Positions 44,440 through 53,342 are shown, counted from the stretch's first letter. The stretch: DNA of 64,000 nt from Virgibacillus_P tibetensis (GCF_036026595.1 NZ_JARZFX010000006.1:1-64000), one strand, 5' to 3'. The notes: generated from the letters alone by a model not told the origin. Numbers and translations are program-made.

Positions 44440-44610
44440 TGAGACTGTACCCTTATCTGTACAAGCGATTACTCGGTACAAAAGCATAGCAGTATTCCAG
44501 GGGAGACATTGATTACTCGTCCTGCTATTGATTTTGACACAAAATATATAAAAGGTGACGTAACTCTGGAATAGATTGTTAGCTACCACTACGGAAAAAT
44601 ACACTTCGCC
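44440..44610. repeat. Intergenic repeat family 2, copy B (one block inverted)
   Basis: The first part (44445-44496) is the reverse complement of 27949-27990, with GTACAAGCGATTACTCGGTA being the best-conserved stretch. The second part (TATATAAAAGGTGACGTAAC and CTACGGAAAAATACACTTCG, about 44565-44608) is in the same orientation as at 27600-27650. So the two copies differ by an inversion or by composite assembly. It lies in the 550-base gap between recQ and brnQ. Confidence 0.65.
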
Positions 44611-44619
44611 CAAAGGCTT

Positions 44620-44800
44620 GATCGCTGAATAAACCAGATTGAACGCGGGATTAAGCGAAGCGACCGCTGAATGAAGGCAGGGGCAGCGGTCATGCCAGAA
44701 CGGTCGAGTCGGCACACGTACAAGATTGGACCCTTTTGACGCTCAAAGGGTTGATCGCGGGATAAAGCTGAACAAGCGCGGGATAAATTGGTTAAGATCG
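44620..44800. repeat. Degenerate 21-nt tandem repeat, locus 2
   Basis: Units at exactly 21-base steps carry the cores GAATAAACC, GGATTAAGC and GAATGAAGG. A later pair near 44758-44785 reads GATCGCGGGATAAAGC then AAGCGCGGGATAAATT. This is the same unit, with CGCGGGATAA core, found at 18645-18815 near another repeat copy. Units between 44680 and 44750 are too degraded to assign. It directly follows family 2 copy B. Confidence 0.7.
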
Positions 44801-44838
44801 TTAATAAATGTTACATTCCTACCTATCCTTTAGATAGA

Positions 44839-44873
44839 ACAAGGGCCGTATCTGGAAAAGATATGGCCCTTGT
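44839..44873 (-). terminator. Terminator of brnQ
   Basis: ACAAGGGCC-G-TATC pairs with GATA-T-GGCCCTTGT around a short A-rich loop. The minus-strand tail TCTATCTAAAGG is only a weak U-tract. Confidence 0.65.
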
Positions 44874-44893
44874 ACATGATATATGCTATTGTC

Positions 44894-46192
44894 TTAACTA
44901 TTTTGTACACGCTGATTACCTTGTTTAAATAGTAATCCGATCAAACCACCAATGATTGCTGGGACAAGCCAGCCTAATCCAAGAGCGAAAAACGGAAGAC
45001 TTTCCATTATTGGGGAGATGGTTGGAAAATCAAATCCGAACGCGGTTAGGCCGTCATATAAACTGATGACAGCAGTAACTGCAATCGCTCCCCGGTAGAC
45101 TCCAGTTGCCCCGTTAAATAGCCTATGCATGAATGTAAGTATAATTAGAACAATTGCAATTGGATAAATAAATACAAGTACAGGTACAGAGAAATTAATA
45201 ATGGTAGCTAGTCCCTGATTTGCAATTAAATAACTTGCTAACGTTGTGATTAAAATAATCCATTTATATGGAATAGATGTTACTCGATTGAAGAATTGCC
45301 CGCATGCAACCACTAAACCGACGGAAGTAGTAAAACAGGCAAGTGTAACAATTACTCCAAGTAACAGGGTTCCAAATGTGCCAAACATGTTATTCGCTGC
45401 ATCGGATAAGAGTGCACCACCATTTGTGTATGGACCATTTGCAGCCATTTTTGCACCAATCCATCCAATACTCGCATAAACGGTAGTTAGAGCAACTCCT
45501 GTTACTGCCCCCGCTTTTAATGTAGCTCTTACTAGCTCTTGTTTCGTAGTAAGACCACGCTCTTTTAACGCATTTACTACAATAATTCCAAATGCTAATG
45601 CTGCAATGGCATCCATTGTTAAATAGCCTTCAACAAAGCCAGTAAAAAATGGAGCAGTAGCGTATCGCTCGAGTGGTTCAGCCAGGGGACTGTCCAATAA
45701 TAATAATCCGCCAATTACTAAAGCTAGAATAGCGATTAGTAATATAGGTGTCAAATAACGACCTATTTGATTCACCATTTTAGAAGGATTTAAGCTGACA
45801 ATAAATACTAATATAAAGAAGATGGTTGTAAAGACTAATAGAGCAAGGGAGGAAGCACCGCCCATAAATGGCTCTATACTCATTTCGTATCCGACAGTAG
45901 CTGCACGCGGAATAGCAAATATTGGTCCTATTGTCAGGTAAACCATGGAAGTGAAAACAAGTCCAAATAATGGATGTACCCGGTCAGCCAGCTCTCTAGC
46001 ATCATTTTTAACAAAAGAAATAGCTGTAACCGCTAGAATTGGTAAGCCAACTCCGGTGATAACAAATCCGGCAAATGCGGCCCAATAAGAAGTTCCCGAT
46101 TCGATTCCCAGTATTGGTGGATAGATTAAGTTTCCAGCACCAAAAAATAATGCAAAAAGCATAAAGCCTATGATAAAGGTGTCTTTATTCAT
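44894..46192 (-). CDS. brnQ: Branched-chain amino acid:cation symporter BrnQ
   Basis: LIVCS-family transporter of 432 residues with about 12 helices, taking up isoleucine, leucine and valine with Na+ or H+. The N-terminal FALFFGAGNLIYPPILGIESG (about residues 15-35) is the family signature; TIGPIFAIPRAATVGYE and LDSPLAEPLERYATAPFFTGFVEGYLTMD-like sequence follow. AGGAGG sets ATG 46192. A CodY-like palindrome lies about 110 bases upstream, in line with the known control of branched-chain amino acid uptake by CodY in Bacillus. Confidence 0.95.
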   Translation of the reverse strand: MNKDTFIIGFMLFALFFGAGNLIYPPILGIESGTSYWAAFAGFVITGVGLPILAVTAISFVKNDARELADRVHPLFGLVFTSMVYLTIGPIFAIPRAATVGYEMSIEPFMGGASSLALLVFTTIFFILVFIVSLNPSKMVNQIGRYLTPILLIAILALVIGGLLLLDSPLAEPLERYATAPFFTGFVEGYLTMDAIAALAFGIIVVNALKERGLTTKQELVRATLKAGAVTGVALTTVYASIGWIGAKMAANGPYTNGGALLSDAANNMFGTFGTLLLGVIVTLACFTTSVGLVVACGQFFNRVTSIPYKWIILITTLASYLIANQGLATIINFSVPVLVFIYPIAIVLIILTFMHRLFNGATGVYRGAIAVTAVISLYDGLTAFGFDFPTISPIMESLPFFALGLGWLVPAIIGGLIGLLFKQGNQRVQNS

Positions 46193-46299
46193 AAAGTAGT
46201 CCTCCTAGATGTTTGTAGGAAATTAATCCCAAAATAAAAACCATTAAAAAATAAAAAGCTAGTTAATAATATGTCCAATAAAGAACAAATTATTTTCAA

Positions 46300-46314
46300 T
46301 ATTATCAGATAATT
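46300..46314. promoter_or_regulatory. CodY-like box upstream of brnQ
   Basis: TATTATCAGATAATT is a palindrome matching the CodY consensus AATTTTCWGAAAATT at 12 of 15 positions. It lies between the divergent brnQ and antiporter genes, 108 bases from the brnQ start. Functional CodY sites often have two or three mismatches. No other site is defendable in this 330-base gap. Confidence 0.5.
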
Positions 46315-46376
46315 CGACTGATATTTTATACAAAACAAAAAGCAAAATTAATCTTAACAATCCTGTTAGGGGTTGT

Positions 46377-46498
46377 CAATGTAACAAAAAGGCAAATATT
46401 GAACATTCTGTGACTGTTCTTTAAAGTCTGATTAATTACTTTTTTGAAGAAAATGAGTTACATTGTTTACATTCCATCCATTCACCTATAGAATGTTC
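46377..46498 (+). other. Two crossing inverted repeats in the antiporter leader
   Basis: CAATGTAAC (46377-46385) is complementary to GTTACATTG (46457-46465), and GAACATTCT (46401-46409) to AGAATGTTC (46490-46498). The pairs interleave rather than nest, so a transcript could form one or the other, or a pseudoknot. They end 26 bases before the antiporter start codon. Chance is possible. Confidence 0.35.
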
Positions 46499-46524
46499 CT
46501 ATATTTCTCGTTAGGAGGTAACTG

Positions 46525-48390
46525 ATGGTACCATCTCTTTTATTTGAAGTAATGCTGATTGGTCTCTTAGGGATTGGTTCGCAATGGGTGGCTTGGCGAT
46601 ATCGAATGCCTGCTATTGTAGTAATGGCCATTACAGGTTTGCTGGTCGGTCCAATTTTAGGTTTGATTAATCCGGAAGAAGACTTTGGCAGTTTATATAG
46701 TCCGATTATTTCTGTTGCTGTTGCAATTATTTTATTCGAAGGTAGCTTAAACTTAAGTTTTAAAGAGCTACGTGGATTAGGTAAACCGATTTTTCGTATT
46801 TCGACCGTCGGCGCATTTATTGCTTGGATACTTGGCTCTCTGGCTGCACATTATGTAGCAGGCTTGTCATGGGCTGTGGCATTTGTTATCGGTGGTTTGT
46901 TTATAGTTACAGGCCCGACTGTAATAATGCCTTTACTAAGACAGTCAAAACTGAAGCCAAGACCGGCTAAGATTTTGAAATGGGAAGGTATCATTGTTGA
47001 CCCAATAGGTGCACTTCTAGCTGTATTTGCTTTTGAAATTATAACTTATATAACTGCTAGTGACCCAGATGGTGCGGCGCTTACGTTGTTCTTTGCTGCA
47101 TCCATTTTTGCTGCTGTATTTGGTTGGGCTTGTGGTAAAGGAATTGGCTGGATGTTTGAAACAGGCCACATCCCGGAATTCCTAAAATCTCCGGCGGTTA
47201 TTATTGTAGTTATTATGTGTTTCACAGTAGCTGACGAAATTATGCATGAAACAGGATTGCTGTCTGTTACAGCAATGGGAATTACGCTTGCTAATATGGG
47301 AATCAGTTCCATTTCAGATATGCGTCACTTTAAAGAAAATATTTCACTCTTATTAATATCAGCAATATTTATTATGCTGACGGCATCCTTGCAACTGGAA
47401 ATATTAATGCAGATTTTCAGCCCGAGTATTATAGGCTATGTGCTGTTAATGATGTTTATCGTTCGTCCTTTATCCATTTTCCTGTCAACAATAGGAACTG
47501 GATTGTCCTTGAATGAAAAAGCATTGGTTGGTTGGATTGCACCAAGAGGTATTGTTGCACTAACAGTATCTGGTTACTTTGCAAATGTATTATTGGAAGC
47601 CGGGTATGAAGATGCAAATATTCTTACTACCTTAACGTTTGGGCTTGTGTTCTTTACTGTTCTTGCACATGGTTTCTCTATCGGCTGGTTGGCGAAGAAG
47701 CTGAACTTATCCATGGAAGGAAGACCTGGTACCTTGATTGTAGGAAGCAATCCGTTTACGGTTGAACTTGCAAAATCCTTATCTAAGGCAAAGGTGCCTG
47801 TAATTATTGTCGATCATTCATGGGAAAGGCTGCGTAAAGCACGTGAAGGTGGAGTTGCCTTTTATCATGGAAATATGCTGTCTGAGCAGACAGAGTATAA
47901 CCTTGACACCATTCCATATGAATATCTGATTACTTTAACTGACGATCATGCTTTTAATTCATTAGTATGCACGACGTTTATGCCTGAATATGGTCGAACG
48001 AATGTATTTAAGATTAGTCCGCATCAGCAATTAAAGGGAGGCAGCTCTACTGAAATTGTCTCTAAAGTAGGCGGAAGGATTTTATTTGATAAGAAATTTT
48101 CAATGGATGACTTGAATGATAAGTTGAACAACGGGTTTGTCTTTAGACAAACAACCCTTACTTCTCAATATAATTACAAACAATATGTAGCAGAAAGAGA
48201 AGACTCGACAGTTTTCCTCTATTTGATTAAACGCTCAGGACAGATTAAGTTCTACTCAGAAGAGATGCGGACTGTCCCTGTAATCGGTGATACAATTGTA
48301 AGCTTAACACCACCTAGTAAAGAAAAAGCTAAGATTGAAGCAAAACTTGAGAATCAGCGTAACACTACAGGTAATGGCAATGCAACCTGA
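46525..48390 (+). CDS. CPA1 cation:proton antiporter with C-terminal TrkA-N domain
   Basis: A 621-residue membrane protein. About 12 helices (residues 1-390) form the Na+/H+ exchanger domain, including LFEGSLNLSFKELRG (about 71-85), IVTGPTVIMPLLRQSKLKP and the WEGIIVDPIGALLAVFAFE stretch, whose Asp is in the ion pathway. After KKLNLSMEGRPGTLIVGSN starts a cytosolic Rossmann domain (about 400-520) like TrkA-N/RCK, then a short TrkA-C-like tail. Such regulatory domains sense nucleotides. It probably exports Na+ or K+ in exchange for H+, useful at high salt or pH. AGGAGG sets ATG 46525. It has its own terminator. Confidence 0.92.
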   Translation: MVPSLLFEVMLIGLLGIGSQWVAWRYRMPAIVVMAITGLLVGPILGLINPEEDFGSLYSPIISVAVAIILFEGSLNLSFKELRGLGKPIFRISTVGAFIAWILGSLAAHYVAGLSWAVAFVIGGLFIVTGPTVIMPLLRQSKLKPRPAKILKWEGIIVDPIGALLAVFAFEIITYITASDPDGAALTLFFAASIFAAVFGWACGKGIGWMFETGHIPEFLKSPAVIIVVIMCFTVADEIMHETGLLSVTAMGITLANMGISSISDMRHFKENISLLLISAIFIMLTASLQLEILMQIFSPSIIGYVLLMMFIVRPLSIFLSTIGTGLSLNEKALVGWIAPRGIVALTVSGYFANVLLEAGYEDANILTTLTFGLVFFTVLAHGFSIGWLAKKLNLSMEGRPGTLIVGSNPFTVELAKSLSKAKVPVIIVDHSWERLRKAREGGVAFYHGNMLSEQTEYNLDTIPYEYLITLTDDHAFNSLVCTTFMPEYGRTNVFKISPHQQLKGGSSTEIVSKVGGRILFDKKFSMDDLNDKLNNGFVFRQTTLTSQYNYKQYVAEREDSTVFLYLIKRSGQIKFYSEEMRTVPVIGDTIVSLTPPSKEKAKIEAKLENQRNTTGNGNAT

Positions 48391-48399
48391 TAAAAAGTT

Positions 48400-48433
48400 A
48401 AAAGAGTGAAGCCCGCTGGCTTCACTCTTTTAA
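48400..48433 (+). terminator. Terminator of the antiporter gene
   Basis: AAAAGAGTGAAGCC and GGCTTCACTCTTTT form a perfect 14-bp stem with a 4-base loop. Confidence 0.92.
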
Positions 48434-48532
48434 TTTCTCGGCAGTAAAGAAAGTATAACCATATTTCTTTCTGCATAAGTGCAACTAAGGCATCGCCCAA
48501 AGACTTGGCGGATACCAAGTTTTCTAACAAAG

Positions 48533-48848
48533 TAGGAAAGTATAAAATTTTGGCTGCAATTAATTCTTACTCTTAAACAGCCACGTCCAGCTTCGACGGA
48601 CAGGACGTCCTAGTGCCGATGAAGCCACAGGACGTGGCGTATTCATCGGCCAGCGCCAAGGGACTAGCGAGACTTCCTGCACCTCCGTACGATAAGTCAA
48701 CATCGCTCCCTCCGGTCGCCGTGTTTCCTTTATCTCCTGCGGCAGTGGAAGATCGACTAACTACGCCGCTTTGCGCGGCAACGTCGACCCACCCGCGATG
48801 CGCGGGCGCAGTCCGTACGTCCCTAATCGGGCGCTTGCGCCTTTGTTC
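48533..48848. repeat. Dispersed GC-rich repeat, copy C (fullest copy)
   Basis: About 316 bases beginning AAGTATAAAATTTTGGCTGC and ending GGGCGCTTGCGCCTTTGTTC. It contains several self-complementary motifs: GGACGTCC, GCCGATGAA...TTCATCGGC, GCCGCTTTGCGCGGC, CCGCGATGCGCGG and GGCGCTTGCGCC. Copy B (18901-19101) shares both ends, copy A (107-211) shares the right third, and 58799-58960 is a diverged relative. Its right end stops two bases before the stop of the SE1832-like gene on the minus strand, as copy B does at ykpA. Confidence 0.87.
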
Positions 48849-48850
48849 CG

Positions 48851-49030
48851 TTAATCCAATTCATCAAGCTTTTGATTGACCTCAGCGATTTCTTTTTCTA
48901 ACCGGATTAGTTGTCCTTCAGCAGAAGAAACCCTTCCCCGGACATATTCTAACTTATCCATATCACTTTGAATACGGACATAATCTGATTTTAATTCATC
49001 CAGTTTAGCTTGTAACGCTTGTTTACTCAT
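48851..49030 (-). CDS. SE1832-type small coiled-coil protein
   Basis: A 59-residue acidic and basic helical protein, MSKQALQAKLDELKSDYVRI at the start and LIRLEKEIAEVNQKLDELD at the end. Heptad spacing of Leu/Ile/Val suggests one long coiled coil over nearly the whole chain. It fits the short SE1832 family of Bacillales, of unknown function. AGAGGTGAAG ahead of ATG 49030 supports translation; longer in-frame extensions do not have a site. It diverges from the GNAT gene and ends against repeat copy C. Confidence 0.8.
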   Translation of the reverse strand: MSKQALQAKLDELKSDYVRIQSDMDKLEYVRGRVSSAEGQLIRLEKEIAEVNQKLDELD

Positions 49031-49118
49031 TAACTTCACCTCTGATATTAGTGTAGCTGATTTTGGCTTTACAAAACAAGAGAATTCTTTAGTATTAGTA
49101 GAAAAGGGAGGCAGACAG

Positions 49119-49949
49119 ATGATAGTGAACATTGCTCCGACTGTGAAATGCTATAGTGAGAAAGTGGAATACATGCTACTAAAAAAAGAAGCGTGCAACA
49201 ACTTAATGCTTGGGTTAATGGGTCGACTTGCGAAAAGTAAAGTCGACAGTATTCTAGGTTATGTTGAAGATAATGGGAGGGTTATCTACGCATTTATGCA
49301 AACACCTCCGAATAATTGGATTCTATCTGATGTAGAGAACGTTGATCTTCGCGCGATACAAGCAGTAGTAAATTTCCTTAAAGAGGGAAAATATAAAGTG
49401 CCCGGAGTTTTAGGTCCTGTTAAAGATGTTGATGCGTTTATTGGTATGTGGGGAAATGAAAAATCCACAGTTCATATGAACCAATTAATATATCAATTAG
49501 ATGCAGTTAAAGTATCACCATCAACAAAGGGAAAATTAATTCAAGCCACTGATAAAGATAACAATCTATTAGCTGGCTGGTTGTATCAATTTGGAGAAGA
49601 AGCTAATGAAATAATTTCTATCCCGCAAGCGCAAACCCTTGCATCGAATTTTATCAAAAATGGTTCTGCCTATCTATGGAAAATTAATGGGCGGATTGTT
49701 TCTATGGTGAATAGATCAAGGGAAACGAGAAACGGAGCAACAATTAATGCGGTATTCACACCAGATGTGCATAAAAGAAATGGTTATGCAACAAATAGTG
49801 TAGCGGCATTAAGTCAAAAACTGCTGGATGAAGGTTTTCAATTTTGCAGTTTATATACAGATAAGCTAAATTCAACTTCAAATAATATCTATAAAAAAAT
49901 TGGATATTATGAAGTAGGTTCATCCATTGTCTATCATTTTGAAGACTGA
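49119..49949 (+). CDS. GNAT-family N-acetyltransferase
   Basis: A 276-residue protein with the GNAT acetyl-CoA fold in its C-terminal half. ATINAVFTPDVHKRNGYATN (about 207-226) is motif A with the R/KxxGYA CoA-binding turn, and LYTDKLNSTSNNIYKKIGYY is motif B. The N-terminal half (LMGRLAKSKVDSILGYVEDN) is typical of the two-domain acetyltransferases of Bacillaceae with no assigned substrate. GGGAGG at 49106-49111 sets ATG 49119. A strong terminator follows. Confidence 0.88.
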   Translation: MIVNIAPTVKCYSEKVEYMLLKKEACNNLMLGLMGRLAKSKVDSILGYVEDNGRVIYAFMQTPPNNWILSDVENVDLRAIQAVVNFLKEGKYKVPGVLGPVKDVDAFIGMWGNEKSTVHMNQLIYQLDAVKVSPSTKGKLIQATDKDNNLLAGWLYQFGEEANEIISIPQAQTLASNFIKNGSAYLWKINGRIVSMVNRSRETRNGATINAVFTPDVHKRNGYATNSVAALSQKLLDEGFQFCSLYTDKLNSTSNNIYKKIGYYEVGSSIVYHFED

Positions 49950-49995
49950 AAAAAGGCACCCAAGTACTGTGAAATGAGTACTGGGTGCCTTTTTT
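49949..49995. terminator. Strong terminator, probably bidirectional
   Basis: AAAAAGGCACCC-A-AGTACT and AGTACTGGGTGCCTTTTT form an 18-bp stem with a single bulge, with T runs on both strands. It serves the GNAT gene and can serve the opposing AI-2E gene. Confidence 0.92.
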
Positions 49996-50047
49996 GAAAT
50001 TGACTCTTACATAGAATGAAAAGCAACAAAACTTACGAAAAGTGCAT

Positions 50048-51130
50048 TTAAATTAAAGCATCATCTTTTTCTTTTTTAGAATTCTCATAGGTTTTATAAA
50101 AATGAACAATTACCGTTTTAAGCACAGCATAGAACGGTACGGCGAACAGAATGCCAAGGAATCCGGCAATGCTGCCTGCGGCTAAAATAACGGTAATAAT
50201 GGTTAGTGGGTGTAACTCCAATGCCCTACCCATAACATTAGGCGAAATCAGATTACTTTCAATCTGCTGGGCAACAATCATAACCAGAGCTACCCACACC
50301 ATCATCATCGGATCTTGAAATGCACCAACAATTATTGCAGGGATAACAGATAAGAACGGCCCTATGAAAGGAATAACGTTCATAATCAAACCGAATAAAG
50401 CAAGTGTTAAAGAATATTCCAATCCAATGATTAAGTACCCAATAAATAATAATACACCGACAAAGAAACTAACAATAAGCTGACCTTGGATAAAAGCAGT
50501 TAGCACTTCATCCATTTTCCCCAGTAGGCTGCGGATGTTTTCAGCTTTTTTCTTTTCAAAAATCTGGGTAATAAATGGAACCAGCTTTTCCCCATCCTTA
50601 AGCATGAAAAAGAGGAAGAAAGGAACCAATACAATACCAGCAACGATACTGATAAGCTGGCCGATAAACCCAAATAAAGAGTTTAATATATTTTCAAGAT
50701 AGGATTCGAGATTTTCTGTAAAGTTATTAATTGCGCTAAGAACCTGATCTGGAAGGGTAGTATAATTCGCCTGCCAATAATCAATGAAAATCTCTACACC
50801 TTTTACCCATGTTGGAATATTATCGAGGAGGTTGTTAAACTGCCTCTGGGTAATAGGCGCAATATATATTATAAATAGGAATAGAAGTAAAATCAGTACA
50901 AGAAAGACCAGCCCAATGGAGGCGATCCTCGGGATTTTAAAACGTTCAAAGAAATGCATGAGCGGTTTTGTTAAGTAATAAAGGATGCCAGCTCCAATAA
51001 TAGGAAGTGCTACTGCCCCAATGTATTGTAAAAACGGATTAAATATGAATCCTGTATTAGAAATCAGCAAGATTAATAGAAAGACTAAAATAAAAAATAC
51101 TAGCACTTGAAACCAGCGTTTGTTTAACAT
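50048..51130 (-). CDS. AI-2E family transporter (UPF0118)
   Basis: A 360-residue membrane protein with about eight helices in the AI-2E/YdbI/YubA family. Pairs of helices occur at about 8-30 and 32-52, and 61-85; an amphipathic domain lies at roughly 90-140; then KMDEVLTAFIQGQLIVSFFVGV and the signature NVIPFIGPFLSVIPAIIVGAF (about 246-266). The C-terminus is Lys/Glu-rich (SKKEKDDAL). Some members export autoinducer-2 or ions; no substrate can be assigned. Start ATG 51130; a weak ribosome site (AAAGG) precedes it. Confidence 0.88.
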   Translation of the reverse strand: MLNKRWFQVLVFFILVFLLILLISNTGFIFNPFLQYIGAVALPIIGAGILYYLTKPLMHFFERFKIPRIASIGLVFLVLILLLFLFIIYIAPITQRQFNNLLDNIPTWVKGVEIFIDYWQANYTTLPDQVLSAINNFTENLESYLENILNSLFGFIGQLISIVAGIVLVPFFLFFMLKDGEKLVPFITQIFEKKKAENIRSLLGKMDEVLTAFIQGQLIVSFFVGVLLFIGYLIIGLEYSLTLALFGLIMNVIPFIGPFLSVIPAIIVGAFQDPMMMVWVALVMIVAQQIESNLISPNVMGRALELHPLTIITVILAAGSIAGFLGILFAVPFYAVLKTVIVHFYKTYENSKKEKDDALI

Positions 51131-51335
51131 GGAACACCACAACCTTTATCCAATTTATATACATTCTATTCTAACTGTAAAATCAACTAATAGGAAGTAA
51201 ATGCCTGACTTTTTTATTAATTCTTTCCTCAATATGGATGACATAAACGTCAAGTTTTTCTAACAGATAGAATATTCACTAGAAGTATGCTAAAATTTGA
51301 GCATATTATACCTATACATAGTGGAGGAAATTTAT

Positions 51336-53081
51336 ATGAGCAGCAATTGGGGAAAGGCCTATCAAAAGTGGAAGACATTTCAAAATCTGGAATCATCTTT
51401 GAAACTCGATCTGGATAAGTTAAAAGGGGATAACAAGGCGTTAGAGGATGCATTCTATAAAGAGCTTACTTTTGGAACCGGGGGCATCAGGGGTGTTCTT
51501 GGACCTGGAACCAATCGGATGAATATATATACGATAAGAAAAGCAGTTAATGGCCTTGCAAGTTACTTATTAAAAAATACAGTAAATGTAAAGGATCGAG
51601 GTGTGGTTGTAGCCTATGACTCCAGATACATGTCACAGGAGTTTGCGGTGGAAACAGCCAAAGTTTTTGGCGCGTATGGGATAAAGACTCACGTTTTTGA
51701 CGCGTTACGCCCAACTCCACTTCTTTCGTTTGCAGTACGCTATTTAGGTACAGTGGCAGGAATAATGATTACAGCAAGCCACAACCCACCTGAATACAAT
51801 GGTTTAAAAGTATATAATGAAGATGGTGGGCAAATTACCCCCGATGAAGCGAAAGAAATTATTGCGTCGATTAAAGAAACAGAGGACGAGTTTACAGTGC
51901 CTGTTATGGAGAAAGAAAAACTGGAAGAAGACGAGTTAATTAATTGGATAGGAAAAGAAGTTGATAATGCTTACCTGGAACAATTGATTTTGATTTCAAA
52001 ACTTGATCCAGCCGAACATGGAAAAGAGAAGGGTACGCAAATTGTTTTCACCCCTCTCCACGGGACAGCAAACGATCTTGTCACAAGAGGATTGCAGCAA
52101 TTAAACTTTGTAAATGTTGAGGTTGTAAAAGAGCAAGCGAAACCAGACCCTGAGTTCTCTACGGTAGAATCACCAAATCCAGAGGAACATCAGGCGTTTA
52201 AGCTGGCAATAGAACAGGGCAAGCAAACAAATGCGTCCATTCTGCTCGGTACGGATCCTGATGGCGATCGTTTAGGTGTTGCTGTAAAGGATAAAACAGG
52301 GAACTATCAAGTACTTACAGGGAACCAATTGGGCTCTCTGCTGCTCGATTACATTCTTTCACACAGTGATAGCATTATAAGACTGAACGCACGTATGTTA
52401 AAAACAGTTGTTACCTCTGAACTTGGTCGGGCTATTGCTGATTCATATGGAGTAAAAACAATTGATACATTAACAGGATTCAAGTACATTGGAGAAAAAA
52501 TACGCCAATTTGACTCAACTGGAGAAACCTTTATATTTGGCTATGAAGAAAGCTATGGGTATTTGATCAGTAGTTTCGCCCGTGATAAAGACGCTGTACA
52601 AGCAGCTATGATGGCCTGTGAAATGGCATATTACTGGGAGAAACAAGGGAAGACACTTATTGAAGCACTAGATGTTCTGTATGAGAAACATGGCTACTAC
52701 CTAGAAGGTATGTCTTCGTTAACACTGAAAGGAAAAGAAGGATCCGATCAAATAGCTGCAATAATGGACGGGATCCGTCAAAATCCATTAACTGAAATAG
52801 CAGATTTTCAAGTAGAGAAAGCGGAGGATTATTTAACAAGTGAGCGCGTGTTACATGGCAATTTGCATGTAAAAGAAACTATTGGACTGCCGAAAGAAAA
52901 TATGCTGAAATTCGTCCTGGAAAAAAACTGCTGGGTTTGTTTGCGTCCTTCAGGTACAGAACCGAAGATTAAATGCTATTACGGTGTTTGTGGAGAAAGT
53001 CCGGAAGACAGTAAACAGAAACTGGCCTCTATAAAAGAAACAATGGACAAGATGATTGATCAACTTATTTATGCAAAATGA
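51336..53081 (+). CDS. pgcA: Phosphoglucomutase/phosphomannomutase PgcA
   Basis: Alpha-D-phosphohexomutase of 581 residues interconverting glucose 6- and 1-phosphate, feeding UDP-glucose for glycolipid and teichoic acid synthesis. The phosphoserine loop is TASHNPPEYNG (about 144-154), the Mg site DPDGDRLG (about 307-314), the sugar loop FGYEESYGYL (about 405-414), and the phosphate loop RPSGTEPKIKCYY near the C-terminus. All four are intact. GGAGGAAA sets ATG 51336, so the upstream in-frame ATG is not used. Monocistronic; no obvious operator in 51143-51335. Confidence 0.96.
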   Translation: MSSNWGKAYQKWKTFQNLESSLKLDLDKLKGDNKALEDAFYKELTFGTGGIRGVLGPGTNRMNIYTIRKAVNGLASYLLKNTVNVKDRGVVVAYDSRYMSQEFAVETAKVFGAYGIKTHVFDALRPTPLLSFAVRYLGTVAGIMITASHNPPEYNGLKVYNEDGGQITPDEAKEIIASIKETEDEFTVPVMEKEKLEEDELINWIGKEVDNAYLEQLILISKLDPAEHGKEKGTQIVFTPLHGTANDLVTRGLQQLNFVNVEVVKEQAKPDPEFSTVESPNPEEHQAFKLAIEQGKQTNASILLGTDPDGDRLGVAVKDKTGNYQVLTGNQLGSLLLDYILSHSDSIIRLNARMLKTVVTSELGRAIADSYGVKTIDTLTGFKYIGEKIRQFDSTGETFIFGYEESYGYLISSFARDKDAVQAAMMACEMAYYWEKQGKTLIEALDVLYEKHGYYLEGMSSLTLKGKEGSDQIAAIMDGIRQNPLTEIADFQVEKAEDYLTSERVLHGNLHVKETIGLPKENMLKFVLEKNCWVCLRPSGTEPKIKCYYGVCGESPEDSKQKLASIKETMDKMIDQLIYAK

Positions 53082-53128
53082 ATAGTTGGAAACATGGGTG
53101 GTTAAACTATAACTAAGTAAGATAGCAG

Positions 53129-53157
53129 TTGACATTTTTTTCTTAAAGAGTTTTAAT
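53129..53157 (+). promoter_or_regulatory. Sigma-A promoter of the terC leader
   Basis: TTGACA (53129-53134) and TTTAAT (53152-53157), five of six consensus bases, are 17 bases apart. The start would fall about 10-15 bases before the riboswitch. Confidence 0.7.
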
Positions 53158-53173
53158 AAAGTAATATAATATT

Positions 53174-53266
53174 CCTAAAGGGGAGTAGCTGTACAGCTTA
53201 AGTCGTCATTACGAGATAATATCTCCGGCTTGGTTGGCAACGGACGTTGTTTGCGAGACCTTTACC
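53174..53266 (+). promoter_or_regulatory. yybP-ykoY manganese riboswitch
   Basis: TAAAGGGGAGTAGCTGTA at the 5' side and CTTGGTTGGCAACGGACG with GCGAGACCTTTACC at the 3' side are the conserved parts of the Mn2+-sensing yybP-ykoY aptamer. TAAAGG/CCTTTA would close helix P1. Its 3' strand overlaps the terminator at 53257-53291, so Mn2+ binding would hold P1 closed and allow read-through into the TerC gene. This is the known mechanism for B. subtilis ykoY. Confidence 0.96.
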
Positions 53267-53291
53267 ACTGAACAGGTAAGGGTCTTTTTTT
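53257..53291 (+). terminator. Riboswitch-controlled terminator before terC
   Basis: GACCTTTACC (53257-53266) pairs with GGTAAGGGTC (53275-53284), one wobble, then seven T. The left arm shares its sequence with aptamer helix P1. Confidence 0.94.
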
Positions 53292-53342
53292 GATGGTTCT
53301 TATCTGTATGCAGGACCATTTTGTTTATAGGGAGAGCTTAAA

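Noticed and set aside
46399..46420. LexA box upstream of the antiporter
   Set aside because: GAAC and GTTC are 11 bases apart, whereas the Bacillus LexA site requires 4.
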